Assembly: GCF_001704415.2 (NCBI RefSeq)
Contig: NW_017189840.1
Location: 1 to 64,000, forward strand
Reading direction: 5' to 3'
Length of the DNA: 64,000 nucleotides
Origin: Capra hircus
Lineage: Eukaryota > Chordata > Mammalia > Artiodactyla > Bovidae
Program-made: the position numbers and the translations under genes
Shown: piece after piece, positions 12,891 through 23,200 of the stretch
Layout of the letters: every line of letters starts with the position of its first letter
Numbering within the stretch: the stretch's first letter is position 1
Notes under the pieces: generated by a model
Databases searched by the model: none
Told to the model about the DNA's origin: nothing
Seen by the model: the letters and a program-made list of their open reading frames with translations, nothing else

Positions 12891-13722
12891 AGACATGAAC
12901 CCAGGCACATGTACACACACACACATGTACTTCCCTATAGAGTGGCTACTTGGGGACAGGGAAGTCTGCTGAAAAGGAGAGGCAAAGAAGACTGTCCTAA
13001 GCACAAGAGAATGTCCATTATTTGTAGACAGAGGCAACCCTGATTTTTTTGTGGCTCTTTCCCTTTTCTGTGCTTGCTAATTGTTTTGGTTTGTTTCTTT
13101 TGTTTTGTGGACCTGCTCTGGAGCCTGGCAGCTCCTTCAGGCAGCCTGACCAAGGTGGAATCCCCAAGTGATGGCTGGGAAGGAGGGGGTGGGGGAAGAA
13201 GGGACGGGAGGGGGGCGGTTTTGGGGTGGGAGGGAAGGTGGGGAGATGAAGGCAAGAAGGGGAAGCAGCTTTGCAGGGGGCCTCCTGTCCGAGGTGTGGG
13301 GACAGGGAATGTAGGTGTGGCTTGCCAGGCTCACCCTGGAGGTCACCTCCTTCCCTGGTGGCCATGGGGACGGAAGGGGCAGTCTCCATCCAAGACATCA
13401 GCGAGCCCAGGCTGTGTCAGACGCCCCTGGAGCTTGCCTTCTCTCCTGAGTGGCAGGAGGGGTCCAAAAAGAAGCCAAGTCCCCTGAGTTGCAGCAGAAG
13501 ACCCTGGTGACGAGACCCATATGGAGCTAGGGAGCACCCAGGCACTGAGCAACAGGCAGGTGCTGCCAGCTGGGCGGACTGGGGAGCAGATGCCCTTGCA
13601 CCTCACTTTGCCAGTGTGGACGGGGCCCCCCTCAGGGACCTGTGTATCAGTAAGAGCTGGCCTCAGGACGCTTCTGCAGTTCAGAGGGCCTCAGATGGGA
13701 GGCCCCCTGCCGACGTCATAAG

Positions 13723-13728
13723 AATAAA
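13723..13728 (+). terminator. PDZD4: PDZD4 poly(A) signal
   Basis: Canonical AATAAA followed about 15 nt downstream by a GT/T-rich stretch (13738-13770). Only good plus-strand signal between the stop codon and the next gene. Confidence 0.85.
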
Positions 13729-13745
13729 GCAAGCTGCCTTTTGAG

Positions 13746-16200
13746 GGTGACTCCTGGTCTCCTGGTATTCATTCTCCAGCAATGGGGGCTGGTTTGGGGC
13801 TTGGTGGGTCACGGGGAAGCTGAGAAACAGGGAAGTGTCCTGCAGTCAGCCTCCAGAATGCAGGGAGGAGGGACAGAGCGCCAGGATCATTTCCAAGGTC
13901 TGGCTCGGTCACAGGGATGGTACCCAGGTCCAGGAGGCGAGGCAGAGACTGGGCTCAGGATGGCAATGGCCTGGCGCTGGCATGCACCTGAGGCCAACGC
14001 CCTAGCTCTGGTTGGGTCCTAGAGAAGTGGTTCACGGAGAGCCTTACAGGGCAGTGGGCTGCGGTATTCTGGAAGGCAATGGCTAGCACTCATATGTCTT
14101 CTGACCTGGGCTGGTGGGAATTCCCAGAGGGTCCATCCAGCACAGCAGTCCTGCTCAGTGCCAGGAACCCTGCTAAGTCTAGCAATTCCAAGGACCATGT
14201 GTGTGATGAGCCCTTAAGCTTGGTGTCCTGAACAGACACAGGACAGGACATTGCCAGCACCTTAAGTGCGTGGGGAATACATTTAAACACTTTCTTGGAA
14301 GAGCAATAGACTTCCTCTAATTTGCCAAGATTGGTGTGAGCAAGAAATCTGAGCCCATTGAAGCAGAGTGCCCTGCTGAATGAACAGCTGGGAGGGAAAA
14401 CCCAGCATAGCTCATGGAACACCAGTGGCTTCTTCATGAAAAGGGCAAACAGCTGACACCCTAGGCCTCTGGAGCTGGGGGCTAGGCATGGCAACTCTTG
14501 GGACATGAGAGGTCCCCGCAAGAATGGGGTGCCCAGGGCCCAACCTGTCACAGAAAACTGGCTAGAGCAGGTGACTAAGGGCACTCACTTTGATGGCTCT
14601 AGAAGCATGTCATTCTTGCTCTGAGGTGGGGTGCCAGATGCCCAGGGCTCCCAGGATGGGGTCCAGGACAGGCCTGTAACCTTGGGTCCCCATGTGAGAG
14701 CTTAGCTCTCATTGGCTCTGGCAGACATGACATCACAATGCCCTGGACCAGCGACTTCACATTTGGGTCTCACTCTCTCAGGGCAAAGTGGTGATGAAGC
14801 CTGCATCTTAAAGAGTCCCAGGGTGGCCAACTGCTACTATGCCTTTTTAGGAGCAGTGCTCAGCTAGCAGGCACCTGTGTGGAATACAGAAAGCCCCTCA
14901 GCCAGGATGCCCTCGCCCCTTCCGGTCTTAGGGGCACTCAGCTGTGTCCTGGAACCTCCCCAGTCACACCCTGCCCACCTGAGGGTGGGGGCAAGGAGCA
15001 GCTGGAACCCCAGAGGAGACCCCCTACCCACTCAGGTAGGTTTTGAGTCTACCTTGGTGGCTCAGACGATAAAGCCTCTGCCTACAATGAGGGAGACCTG
15101 GGTTCAATCCCTGGGTCGGGAAGATCTCCTGGAGAAGGAAATGGCAACCCACTCCAGTATTCTTGCCTGGAAAACTCCATGGACAGAAGCCTGGTAGGCT
15201 ATAGTCCATGGGGTCGCAAAGAGTTGGACACTGAGTGACTTCACTTTCACTTTCCCTTTTGGTGCAGCCTCCCTGGAGGCTTGTTATTCATTCTCTCTGG
15301 TAACAGGTGATGGGAGCCAGGTGCTTTGCTGGCTGATTCCAAAAACAATCTCTCACTGATCCCCGTGTGCAGCGGGGAAGGACTCTAGGCACTCCCCCCT
15401 CACCCACCAGCAGCAGGAGGGAAACCGGGCTAAAGGGAGGGCTGTGGGTTGACTCGGAGCATGGAGCCTGCACAGGAATGCCTGCCAGGTGCTGGGGGTG
15501 GGGGTGAGGGTGGCTGCTAGGAAGCAAGGTGCAAGGCCAGGCTGGAAAGGGCTGACAATGGACTCCTCGGAAGCTCAGGGGTCTGTCTCTGCCTTTCTCT
15601 GGGCCCCACATGATGCCATGAGACAGGAGCATCCTGAGGGTAACTGGCTGGAGTAGAGAGCCTGCAAGGACTATCCCCCAGAGAGCTACTGGAACTTGAT
15701 TCAACAGCATCAGCTCCATAGGGGTACCTGCAACACCCCCAAGGAAAAACACATGAAGTACTGGGGTATGGCTCATGCCCCGAGTTCCAAAGCCCAGGAA
15801 CCCTTCCAAAGGCCAGAAGGGCTGAGCCTGCAAATGCTACTAACTCCTGAGTTCAGGCAAGCTTCCCACACCACTGTCCCTGGGACCCTGCCCTCACAGT
15901 AGCAGGTGGTCAGAAGGCCCTTTGCTAGGTGGGGCCCAGGCAGGCTGGGTGAGGGCAGGCGGACAAGGCCACACTTGCAGAAGACGGGTGGGAGGGAAAC
16001 CACAAAGGCAACTCTGAGAGATGCTGGGCACTGAGCATTCAGTCCCAAAAGCCATCTGGGGGCTAAGAACGGAGTAATAGTGATGGCCAAGGAATGAAGC
16101 AGAACACACGAGGAGGAGAGGACCTCCAGACCTGTGCCGTCTGCCCGGGTGGACGGATGCTGGGCACCCAGCTCTGCCCACGTGCGTGACCCAGCTCCAG
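13746..16200. other. Intergenic region PDZD4 - SSR4 (convergent ends)
   Basis: About 2.4 kb between two genes whose 3' ends face each other. Apart from a full-length Bov-tA SINE at about 15050-15254, no exon, ORF with family support or RNA gene was seen. Confidence 0.7.
15050..15254 (+). repeat. Bov-tA SINE
   Basis: Near full length, plus orientation. The tRNA-derived head carries 'ttggtggctcagacgataa' and the B box 'GGTTCAATCCC', followed by the BovA body 'ggagaaggaaatggcaaccc' and the tail 'gagtgacttcactttcac'. Confidence 0.9.
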
Positions 16201-16222
16201 TGCTTGGGATAGCCAATAGCTC

Positions 16223-16228
16223 TTTATT
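16223..16228 (-). terminator. SSR4: SSR4 poly(A) signal
   Basis: TTTATT on the plus strand, i.e. AATAAA on the minus strand, 34 nt after the SSR4 stop codon. The 3' UTR is therefore very short (about 50-60 nt). Confidence 0.88.
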
Positions 16229-16261
16229 CAAAGAAGCAAGGGTGGGGGGCAGGCACCACCC

Positions 16262-19200
16262 TCAGGCCTGGATGTGGCTCTTGGCACTGAAGGCCAGGTA
16301 GTAGATCACTAGTCCGATGGCTGCAGCCAGGACTTCGGTGGAGACCCAGGGCCCGTTCCAGGTACCCTGCAGGAAAGGAGACCATGGTCATTCCCACAGG
16401 GACAGACAGGAGAGGGCCAGCCACTCCAGGGGGCACAAAGACACGCCAGCCACCTTGGCACAGCCCCCAGTGCCCCCTCAAAGGCGAGGCTGGCTGTGTG
16501 CGCCACCCCTTCCCCTGGGCTTAGCCAGTCCCCTCCTTCAGCTTACCCGATGGTCCACGCTGACCGTGAATAGAGGTGGGATGACAGAAACGTCCTCGTT
16601 GTTTCTCTGAGCCTGCGAGGGAGGTGCTGGGGTCAGGGGGCTCTGCTGGGTGGGCAGGTTGGGGCAGAACCCTGCCCAGAGTTGTGGGAGAAAAGAGGTG
16701 GGCAAAGGAAAGAAGGCATGGGGCTAGTTGGGGTGGGCGGTCAGGCAGGAAGGTGACTACCCACCCATCCTGCTTTGAGTTAGGGAGGGGGATGGGGACC
16801 GCAGGAGAGAGACAACTGTGGCTGTGGGCTGCACCCTCTCTCCAACAGGCCTGGGGGGCTTTGGGGACACTCACCTTCCTCAGGAGGCTATAGGATTCCT
16901 CATCAAAGAACCGGACCTCATAGGTGCCTGCGTGGGCGCTCTTGTGATCTAGGCTCCAGGACACCTGGGTGGGGTGCATTTGGCAAGGGGTGGATACAAT
17001 GGATGTGCTGCTGCTACCAGCGCAGAGTCCAAGAACCTCAGCTCGGCTGGCCAAGCCGCCCAGGGCTTCAGGCTATGCCTGCAAGCAGGTGACCTCCCCC
17101 GAAAGTGACGACCACAGCCTCCCTTACCTGGTAACGTCCCACGTCCTGGCCCCGGGTGACAGGAAATTGTTTTCCACTGACGTCAGCATAGAGAGCCATG
17201 TTCTGGGGGAGGGAATAAAAAGAGTCACCTTCTCCCCTCTTGGGCCGTCTGTGAGGTTCTGCTATGCCCATGCCTGGGGTAAGCAGGGTGCCAGGCAGAG
17301 TCAGGGACTGCGCTGGGTCTGGTAGGGGTACCAAGTGAGAACCATGGGGACCAGTCTCTCCATGTTGGTCTTGCTCCTTGGGGAACCACACCTCCCTGCT
17401 GGCCTGGCCTCCCTAATCCCCAGCAAGCCTGTTAGCTGAACAGGGGTAGGATGACTGAAGTGTTCTTTTTTCTCAAGTCTGGAAGCAAGTACTGGGATCA
17501 GGGGCGCCCAAGGAGCTGCCTAAGGAAGGTGGTACCTAAGAAGGCCCAACATCCATCTTTCTTTGGGCCTTCAGGTTGCAGGGACCCAGGCCAGGACTGC
17601 TCAGTTTTTAAGTCACCAAACACCCATGTAGACGCACGTTTCAGCCAAGAGCAACCAGAAAGGGGATACAGGAGCCCTGGGGCTGAGCCTGGCTTTCTCC
17701 CTTCCCACGAGCACGCTTTCCAGACACAGCAAAGTGTCTACCTACACTGCTCTGTGGGGGAGAAGTAGACCTGGCCGGTGAGCTGGATGTTCTTTAATCA
17801 CCTATGCCCTGTTCTCGCCTTCAGCCGGGCGGCGAAACCCTGATGCTCACTGTCCTCGTGGAGCCCTGGGTTTGAACTCATCTGGTGCTACCGAGGGCCC
17901 AAAGGCTCAGGCTCCCTGCCCACCTCTGAGCCTTTGCCCTCTTGGCTGAAGCCCTGCTGCCTCACCTGGACCCTGTTCTTGCAAGTCAAGGAGATCTCCA
18001 CGATGAAGACAGTCTCGGTAGAAATGACAGCATCCGAGGTGGTATAGTAGGAAGGGGTGATCTGGGGCTCCACACAGGCCTCTGCTGCAGGGAGGAGGCA
18101 GAGAGGGAGGGATAAGGCCTGGCTTTTGCTCTCTGAGTTGCAGGGCAGAAGGGACCATCCTACCCCACTTCCCAGAGCTCATCCACTAAAGACACAACGG
18201 GCCCTTTGGACCCTGCCAGGTGGAGTCTGGGAGATGGATCCAAATGATGAATCAGAAGTGCAGGGGCCAAGAGGGGTGGGGTGGCCTTTAAGGAAGGCAG
18301 AGAAAGGGGGATGGGAAGACTGTGTGTGTGTGGAACCTCGATGTCAGGACAAAAGAACAGGTGAGCATGTTGAAGGGTGGGGAGTACACTGTGTGAATTC
18401 ACTGCACAACTCGACTCTGTGCCTGGACCTATAGACAGAAAAGCCATGCAATGGTTTAGAGATACAGCCTGCCCTGGAACACCCCAAAAGCTCAGGGCCA
18501 GGCTGACCTCAATTCAGAGCCGCAAGGCCCTAGCTAGTTGACTGAAGGTGTGCTCTGCAGACATAAAAGCACAAAAACTTATGCAGGCTTCCCACATGAA
18601 GGGTCTCTGCCCCAGCTGACAGAAAGCCAAAACTGGCCCCAGCGGTTCCAGAGGAAAGGAAATAGGTGATCTGGGTCCAGAAGTACAACTTCTCCTCCTG
18701 CTGCGCTGAAAGGACACACCCTCACCATCACTACACTGCTAGAGGCCACAGGGAAGGAAAGGTGCCACCTAAACCACCAGGCGCCAACTGCTCTAACGCA
18801 GTGTCAGGGAAGGGCCATGACTTGGGCTGAGGCTTAGGACTGAACCAGTGGGAGGAAGATGCCTGGGAACGTCGGTGCGAAGTGGCTCTCAGGAGCCACG
18901 TTCCCCAGATGCTTCCACACTTTGCCAAGTTTGACCTTCCTCCAAACAAAGGAAAGCACAGTTTCACAGTCAGGTTTGTCCTTTCCAGGCATCACTGCCT
19001 ACAGGATGGGTAGTTCCTGAGGAGCCAGTGACCAGGGTGCAGGTGGGGTGGCCACTGAGGCTGGTGAAACACTCCCAGCTTCAGGGGCGCTGGCTTGAAG
19101 TAGGGCAGATAAAGTGAAAGTGCTCAAAGTGGTCCTAACCCAGTCCAGATCCCCAGGCCCATTGTGGGCTCCTGGAAGGACCTCCTGCTAAACACACTTC

Positions 19201-19941
19201 TGGACCCCAGTGTCAGTCAGAACTCAGCCCAGCCACTGTTAACAACCTCTCAAGAATGTGAAGCCATCTGACTCTGCTGAAAAACTCTATACGGATCCAA
19301 CAAGGCCTTAGGGGACACAAACCAAGCGTCTGATCTAGACACTCATCTTTCCCTCTTCAGGTCCCTTCTAACTCGTCCGCACTCTGGGCCCCTCTGCCTG
19401 GACCGTCTCTGCTTCACTCGGAGCCCCATTCCTAGGGAGGCCTGACCCCACATCGGGTCAGGTGGTTCCTCTCCACCGGCTCAGTTTCTCGCTCCGATCG
19501 CCCTAAAATGCAGAACTTTGCTCCTGTCCAACCCCACCCCCCTACCCCCAGATCCGGGGCTCTAGGAGTGGCGGCAGGGACGAGTGTCACTTTCCCTGCT
19601 GGAGCTGGGGCCAGGCGCACAGAAAGGCTCTGGGAGTCTTCCTCACTGGAGCAGACGGGGCACAGATCAGGCTGTTTCTTCCAGCAGCTCAGCTGCTGGG
19701 TGAACGTGTGTGGTGCACGAGAGCGTGGTGGCCTCGGCCGCCGCGACCAGAGACCACCTGCCTCTCGAAGGGAGAAGGCCCAGACCCCCGCTCTGCCCGC
19801 ATCCGTCCTCCCCCGACGCACCACCAGTCGTGGGTGAGAGACTCGCCAGAAAAGAACTCCGGCCAGGCCGCTACCTGAGCAGCAGGAGAGACCGGACAGC
19901 AGCAGTAGCGCCAGGGCGCCGAGAGATGCCAGCGCCGCCAT
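16262..19941 (-). CDS. SSR4: Translocon-associated protein subunit delta (SSR4), complete
   Basis: Six coding exons, 5' to 3' on the minus strand: 19875-19941, 17966-18084, 17128-17202, 16875-16964, 16547-16612, 16262-16366 (stop 16262-16264). Sum 522 nt = 173 aa, the usual mammalian length. Exon 1 encodes an N-terminal signal peptide (MAALASLGALALLLLSGL). The lumenal part follows, with a Cys pair (in EACVEP and LTCKNR) typical of TRAP-delta. One transmembrane helix lies near the C-terminus (VLAAAIGLVIYYLAF), followed by a short tail SAKSHIQA. It is a subunit of the TRAP (SSR) complex, which sits beside the Sec61 translocon in the ER membrane and helps protein translocation and N-glycosylation; human SSR4 loss causes a congenital glycosylation disorder. 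It shares a divergent promoter with IDH3G. All junctions are GT-AG and phase-consistent. Confidence 0.97.
18085..19874 (-). other. SSR4: SSR4 intron 1
   Basis: 1.8 kb between the signal-peptide exon and exon 2. Nothing beyond unique intronic sequence was recognised. The part next to exon 1 (from about 19700) is CpG-rich and belongs to the promoter CpG island. Confidence 0.7.
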
Positions 19942-20297
19942 CGCCTGTTCTCTGCCAAGGAAAAAAGAGAACAGTTAGCTTGAACACGAGGAGTAGACGA
20001 GGAAGCGCGACGCGTCAGCAGCCGCCGCAGCCAATCGGGCGCCGGCGGGCTGGGCGGGCCTGTGACGTCGCCGGCGGTACTGACGTGTCTCCTCCCCGGA
20101 CCAGGCGCCCAGCCGGCCGCCCCCCAAAGATGGCGGCGGCGGCGCCTCTGGCGCCGGAAAAAGGCGTGGGAAACCGGCGCGGCCGTGTGCGTGCGTACTG
20201 CCGGGACCACGCCCCCTCCTGAGACGTCGCGCTCCGCCGAGCTCTCGCGAGAGCGACAGCTGCGTGTCGGAACCTGCGGCTGTCTTCACGTTCTGTC
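19942..20297. promoter_or_regulatory. Divergent CpG-island promoter of SSR4 and IDH3G
   Basis: The two start codons are only 356 bp apart and point away from each other. The interval and its flanks (about 19700-20560) are very GC- and CpG-rich and have no TATA box. Visible motifs: a CCAAT box at 20031-20035, a CRE-like TGACGTCG at 20063-20070, a YY1-type AAAGATGGCGGC at 20126-20137, and the palindrome TCTCGCGAGA at 20243-20252. This fits the shared SSR4/IDH3G promoter known in human, rat and mouse. Start sites are not mapped here; transcription probably starts near 20000 (SSR4) and 20250 (IDH3G). Confidence 0.85.
20243..20252. promoter_or_regulatory. TCTCGCGAGA palindrome (BANP-type CpG-island element)
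   Basis: A perfect 10-bp palindrome 46 bp upstream of the IDH3G start codon. The same word is the known binding site of BANP, an activator of CpG-island housekeeping promoters. The site is seen; its use here is inferred. Confidence 0.7.
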
Positions 20298-23200
20298 ATG
20301 GCGCTGAAGGTGGCGACGGCCGCGGGCGGCGCTGTGAAGGCAGCGCTCAGGCCGGCCCTCCTCTGGCGTCCTTGGGAGGTGAGAGGGAGGAGCGGCCCAA
20401 GAGGACAGCCGCCGCGCTCACTAAGAGGTGTTAGCACCTCGGCGAGATTAGGCGGGCCGCCGCCACGCTCGGACCGTTCTGGAGCCCGATTGGCTGCGGG
20501 CCTCGCAGGGAGGGGAGAGTGTCGCGGCCTGGGGTTGATTGGCCACCTCCGCTGTCAGTGAAGGGGTTAGCTGAAGTTGACCCTGGTCTGGCGCTCCAGG
20601 AGTCTGCATGTGGTGGCGGGGGAGCTCCCGGCGAGCGGGTGGCAGTGTCAGTTCCCAGTGTCCTTGTGGGAACCCTCGTGAGGCGGTTGCGTGTCCGGCC
20701 CGCCTTGCTCTTGTACTCTTGGGAATCCGTTCCCGGCCGCCCGTCCTCCTCGGGTTTCCCTCTTATGAACCGCTTTGCCACCTCTCCCAGTGGAGGTGGC
20801 CTGTCGGACTTTTCGGTGCCCCAGGGGCTTTCCCCACCCTGCAGGCGCTGGGAATGGGAAGGAGCTAGGATTCCTGAAGCTGGCGGCGGGTCGGGAGGCC
20901 GCGAGGGCTTTGCTTCCGTCGTTCTCCGTTTAGGATCTTGCTTATCGGGTCTGATTCCTCTCGTGACACACTTCCATGAGGATAGTGTAGTCCCTAGGTG
21001 GGTGGGAAGTCCGAAGCGTCATCAAGTCTGGACTGTCCCGAAGGGATGAGAGGTCTGACTTCTCTCTCTGGGCTCCAGTTTCCCCTCGCTGTCAAAGGAT
21101 CCACCCACCTCTGACCTTCCAGAACTCAGTGACTTTGCTGACACTCCTTGCGGTCACATCTCCTGGCATGCTTCCCCGCTCTGAGCCCTTGGGAAGGCTG
21201 GCCTGTCGCAACTTCTGCCTTATTAAATTCTGTGTAAAATGCTGACTTCTCCCACTTGCTGGCAAGAGGCTTTCCAAAGGTCCCTGGCCTCTAGGCTCTT
21301 GCAGGATCCTGGTGGAGACATTTGTCTCCTTGCTGACTTCCCCTGTGTGTGTGCTTGTGTCCATATTGGGGCGGGAATGAGGAGACTGAAAGGCTGCTAG
21401 CTGGGCAGTGCCTTGCCCCGAGATTGGTTGTCTTGGATATGGGAACCTTTAGAGATGAAGCCCGGATCTTTGGTCCCAGTTAGTGGGACCTTGTGGGAAA
21501 ACATGCAGACACCATTGATACTTGATCCAACAGAAACATGCTGAAGAGAGAAACTTCACTAAGGTGCAGCACGGGAGCCCTTTTTTTGAACCACATACCA
21601 TTCTGGACTGCTTTCTGTGGTACTATCAAAGGAAAAGGGTAACAGTCCACCTTCCTGCTTGATGAACAAGCTGGAGACCAATGCATGTATCACATCTTGC
21701 CTTGTCTTGGGGTCCTTAGAGTGGGTAGGTTCACAGAATCTTTGTAACTCTCTGAAGGAAGGGGCCTGACTCTGTCCAGAGCAAGGTCAGGGAAGTTGCT
21801 ATTCCGAGAGCTCTCCAGGTCTTTGGCCAAAGCTGGATGGAATATGTAGCATTGGGACCAGATGAAGGAGAGGTTCAGCCCTGGTGGTAGTCAGGGGACC
21901 CATGGTCTGGTGGGGCGTCCTTGCACTGAAATAGACCCAGGCCCGGTGTGAGTGGTGGGTCACCATCGTGGCCAGGTTACCTGCCCCGTGCCTGTGGGCC
22001 TCAGAGAGCTGGAACCCAGGAGGAATTAGTTGGCAGCCATAGGGGCCAGCCCAGCATCTCCTCATTGGTCACCAGCCTTGCACACTGGCCTGAGGGGCTG
22101 CTGAGGTGAAGGGGAGCCCTCATCCCTCAGCTCGGGACTGAACAGCTTGCGTACCTCTTTTTGCTTAATGCTTCCAGTGGTCAGATAAAGTAGGCACTTC
22201 TGTTCCATGGATTTCAGGTAAAGGGGAAGAAGCTTAGCAAGGTTAAGCTGTTTGCCACCAGGAGTAGTGGACGGAGGCTTTGGACTGAGGTCTCCCTAGC
22301 CTCAGAACCTGCCATATCTTTCTTCATCTTCTGATGTGTTCCGTTCAGTCCAGAAATGTGTTTTGTGTCCCAGCTCTGGACCAGGCATTCTCCTGGGTCC
22401 TGGGGTGATAGCAGGAGATCAGACAGCGTCCACTCTCTGCGGCTTAAGGGTTGGAGAAGGAGTGAGGCAGCTGTAACCTGGGGAGATGGGGATTGGGAGG
22501 AAGGGAATGAGTAGGGCTTTGCAGCCCAAGGGGACCAGCAGCTCAGCAGCCTTAGGGCATCAGGGAAGGCTTCCTGGAGGAAGGGCAGTCTAAGCCACCA
22601 TGCACAAGTTTGTGTTGAGAGCCTATAGACAGATGAATCTAGATACTGACAGTTGCTAGAAGGCAAACAGAAAAACCCCAAGCATGCATCTGGCTCCTGA
22701 TCCAGGGGCTCTGCGGATCAGTAGAAACCCAAGGAGCATCTTGTCCTGTTCGTCACCCCCTTCCTAACTCCTGTACCTACACAGCTTTGTGCAAGTGGGT
22801 ACCTTGTGAATACCAGCCGAAGAGACCCAGATGGGGTGGTCAGCCTTTGCCTGAGGTTTCCAGACTCCTAGCAGGTAGGCAGGGCTCTTTGGAAAATGGC
22901 CACAGTGACTCTATCATTGGCTGGCATCCTCTGCTGCTCCCCCAGCAGGCAAGTGGCAGGGCATCCCTGAGTGAGAAGGAGGGACTGTGGCTCAGTCCCC
23001 ACCTCTTTGCATTGAGGGGCACGCAGGTGGGGCCCCCCAGAGAGGAAAGTGTAAGCCTGTAGCCCCCTGTGGCAGGAGCTGGGACCTGGGCTTCTTCCTC
23101 CAGGGAAGTGTGGGGACTCCAGATGGGTCCCTCTGAGCACCTGTCCCATTTGACTCAAGTGGCTGTTGCTCTGAAGCTCTCAGGCGTGACACTGATATGA

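Larger units (their letters stand above)
12633..13745 (+). other. PDZD4: PDZD4 3' untranslated region
   Basis: About 1.1 kb from the stop codon to just past the poly(A) signal. It contains a (TG)n tract at 12869-12890 followed by a smaller CA tract at 12912-12924, and a G-rich purine stretch at 13180-13270. No competing ORF has family support. Confidence 0.85.

Noticed and set aside
15050..15254. tRNA-like A and B boxes in several places (also 45458-45664 and 339-463)
   Set aside because: They are the tRNA-derived heads of Bov-tA and CHR-type SINEs, not free tRNA genes; they lack a proper acceptor stem and are followed by SINE bodies.
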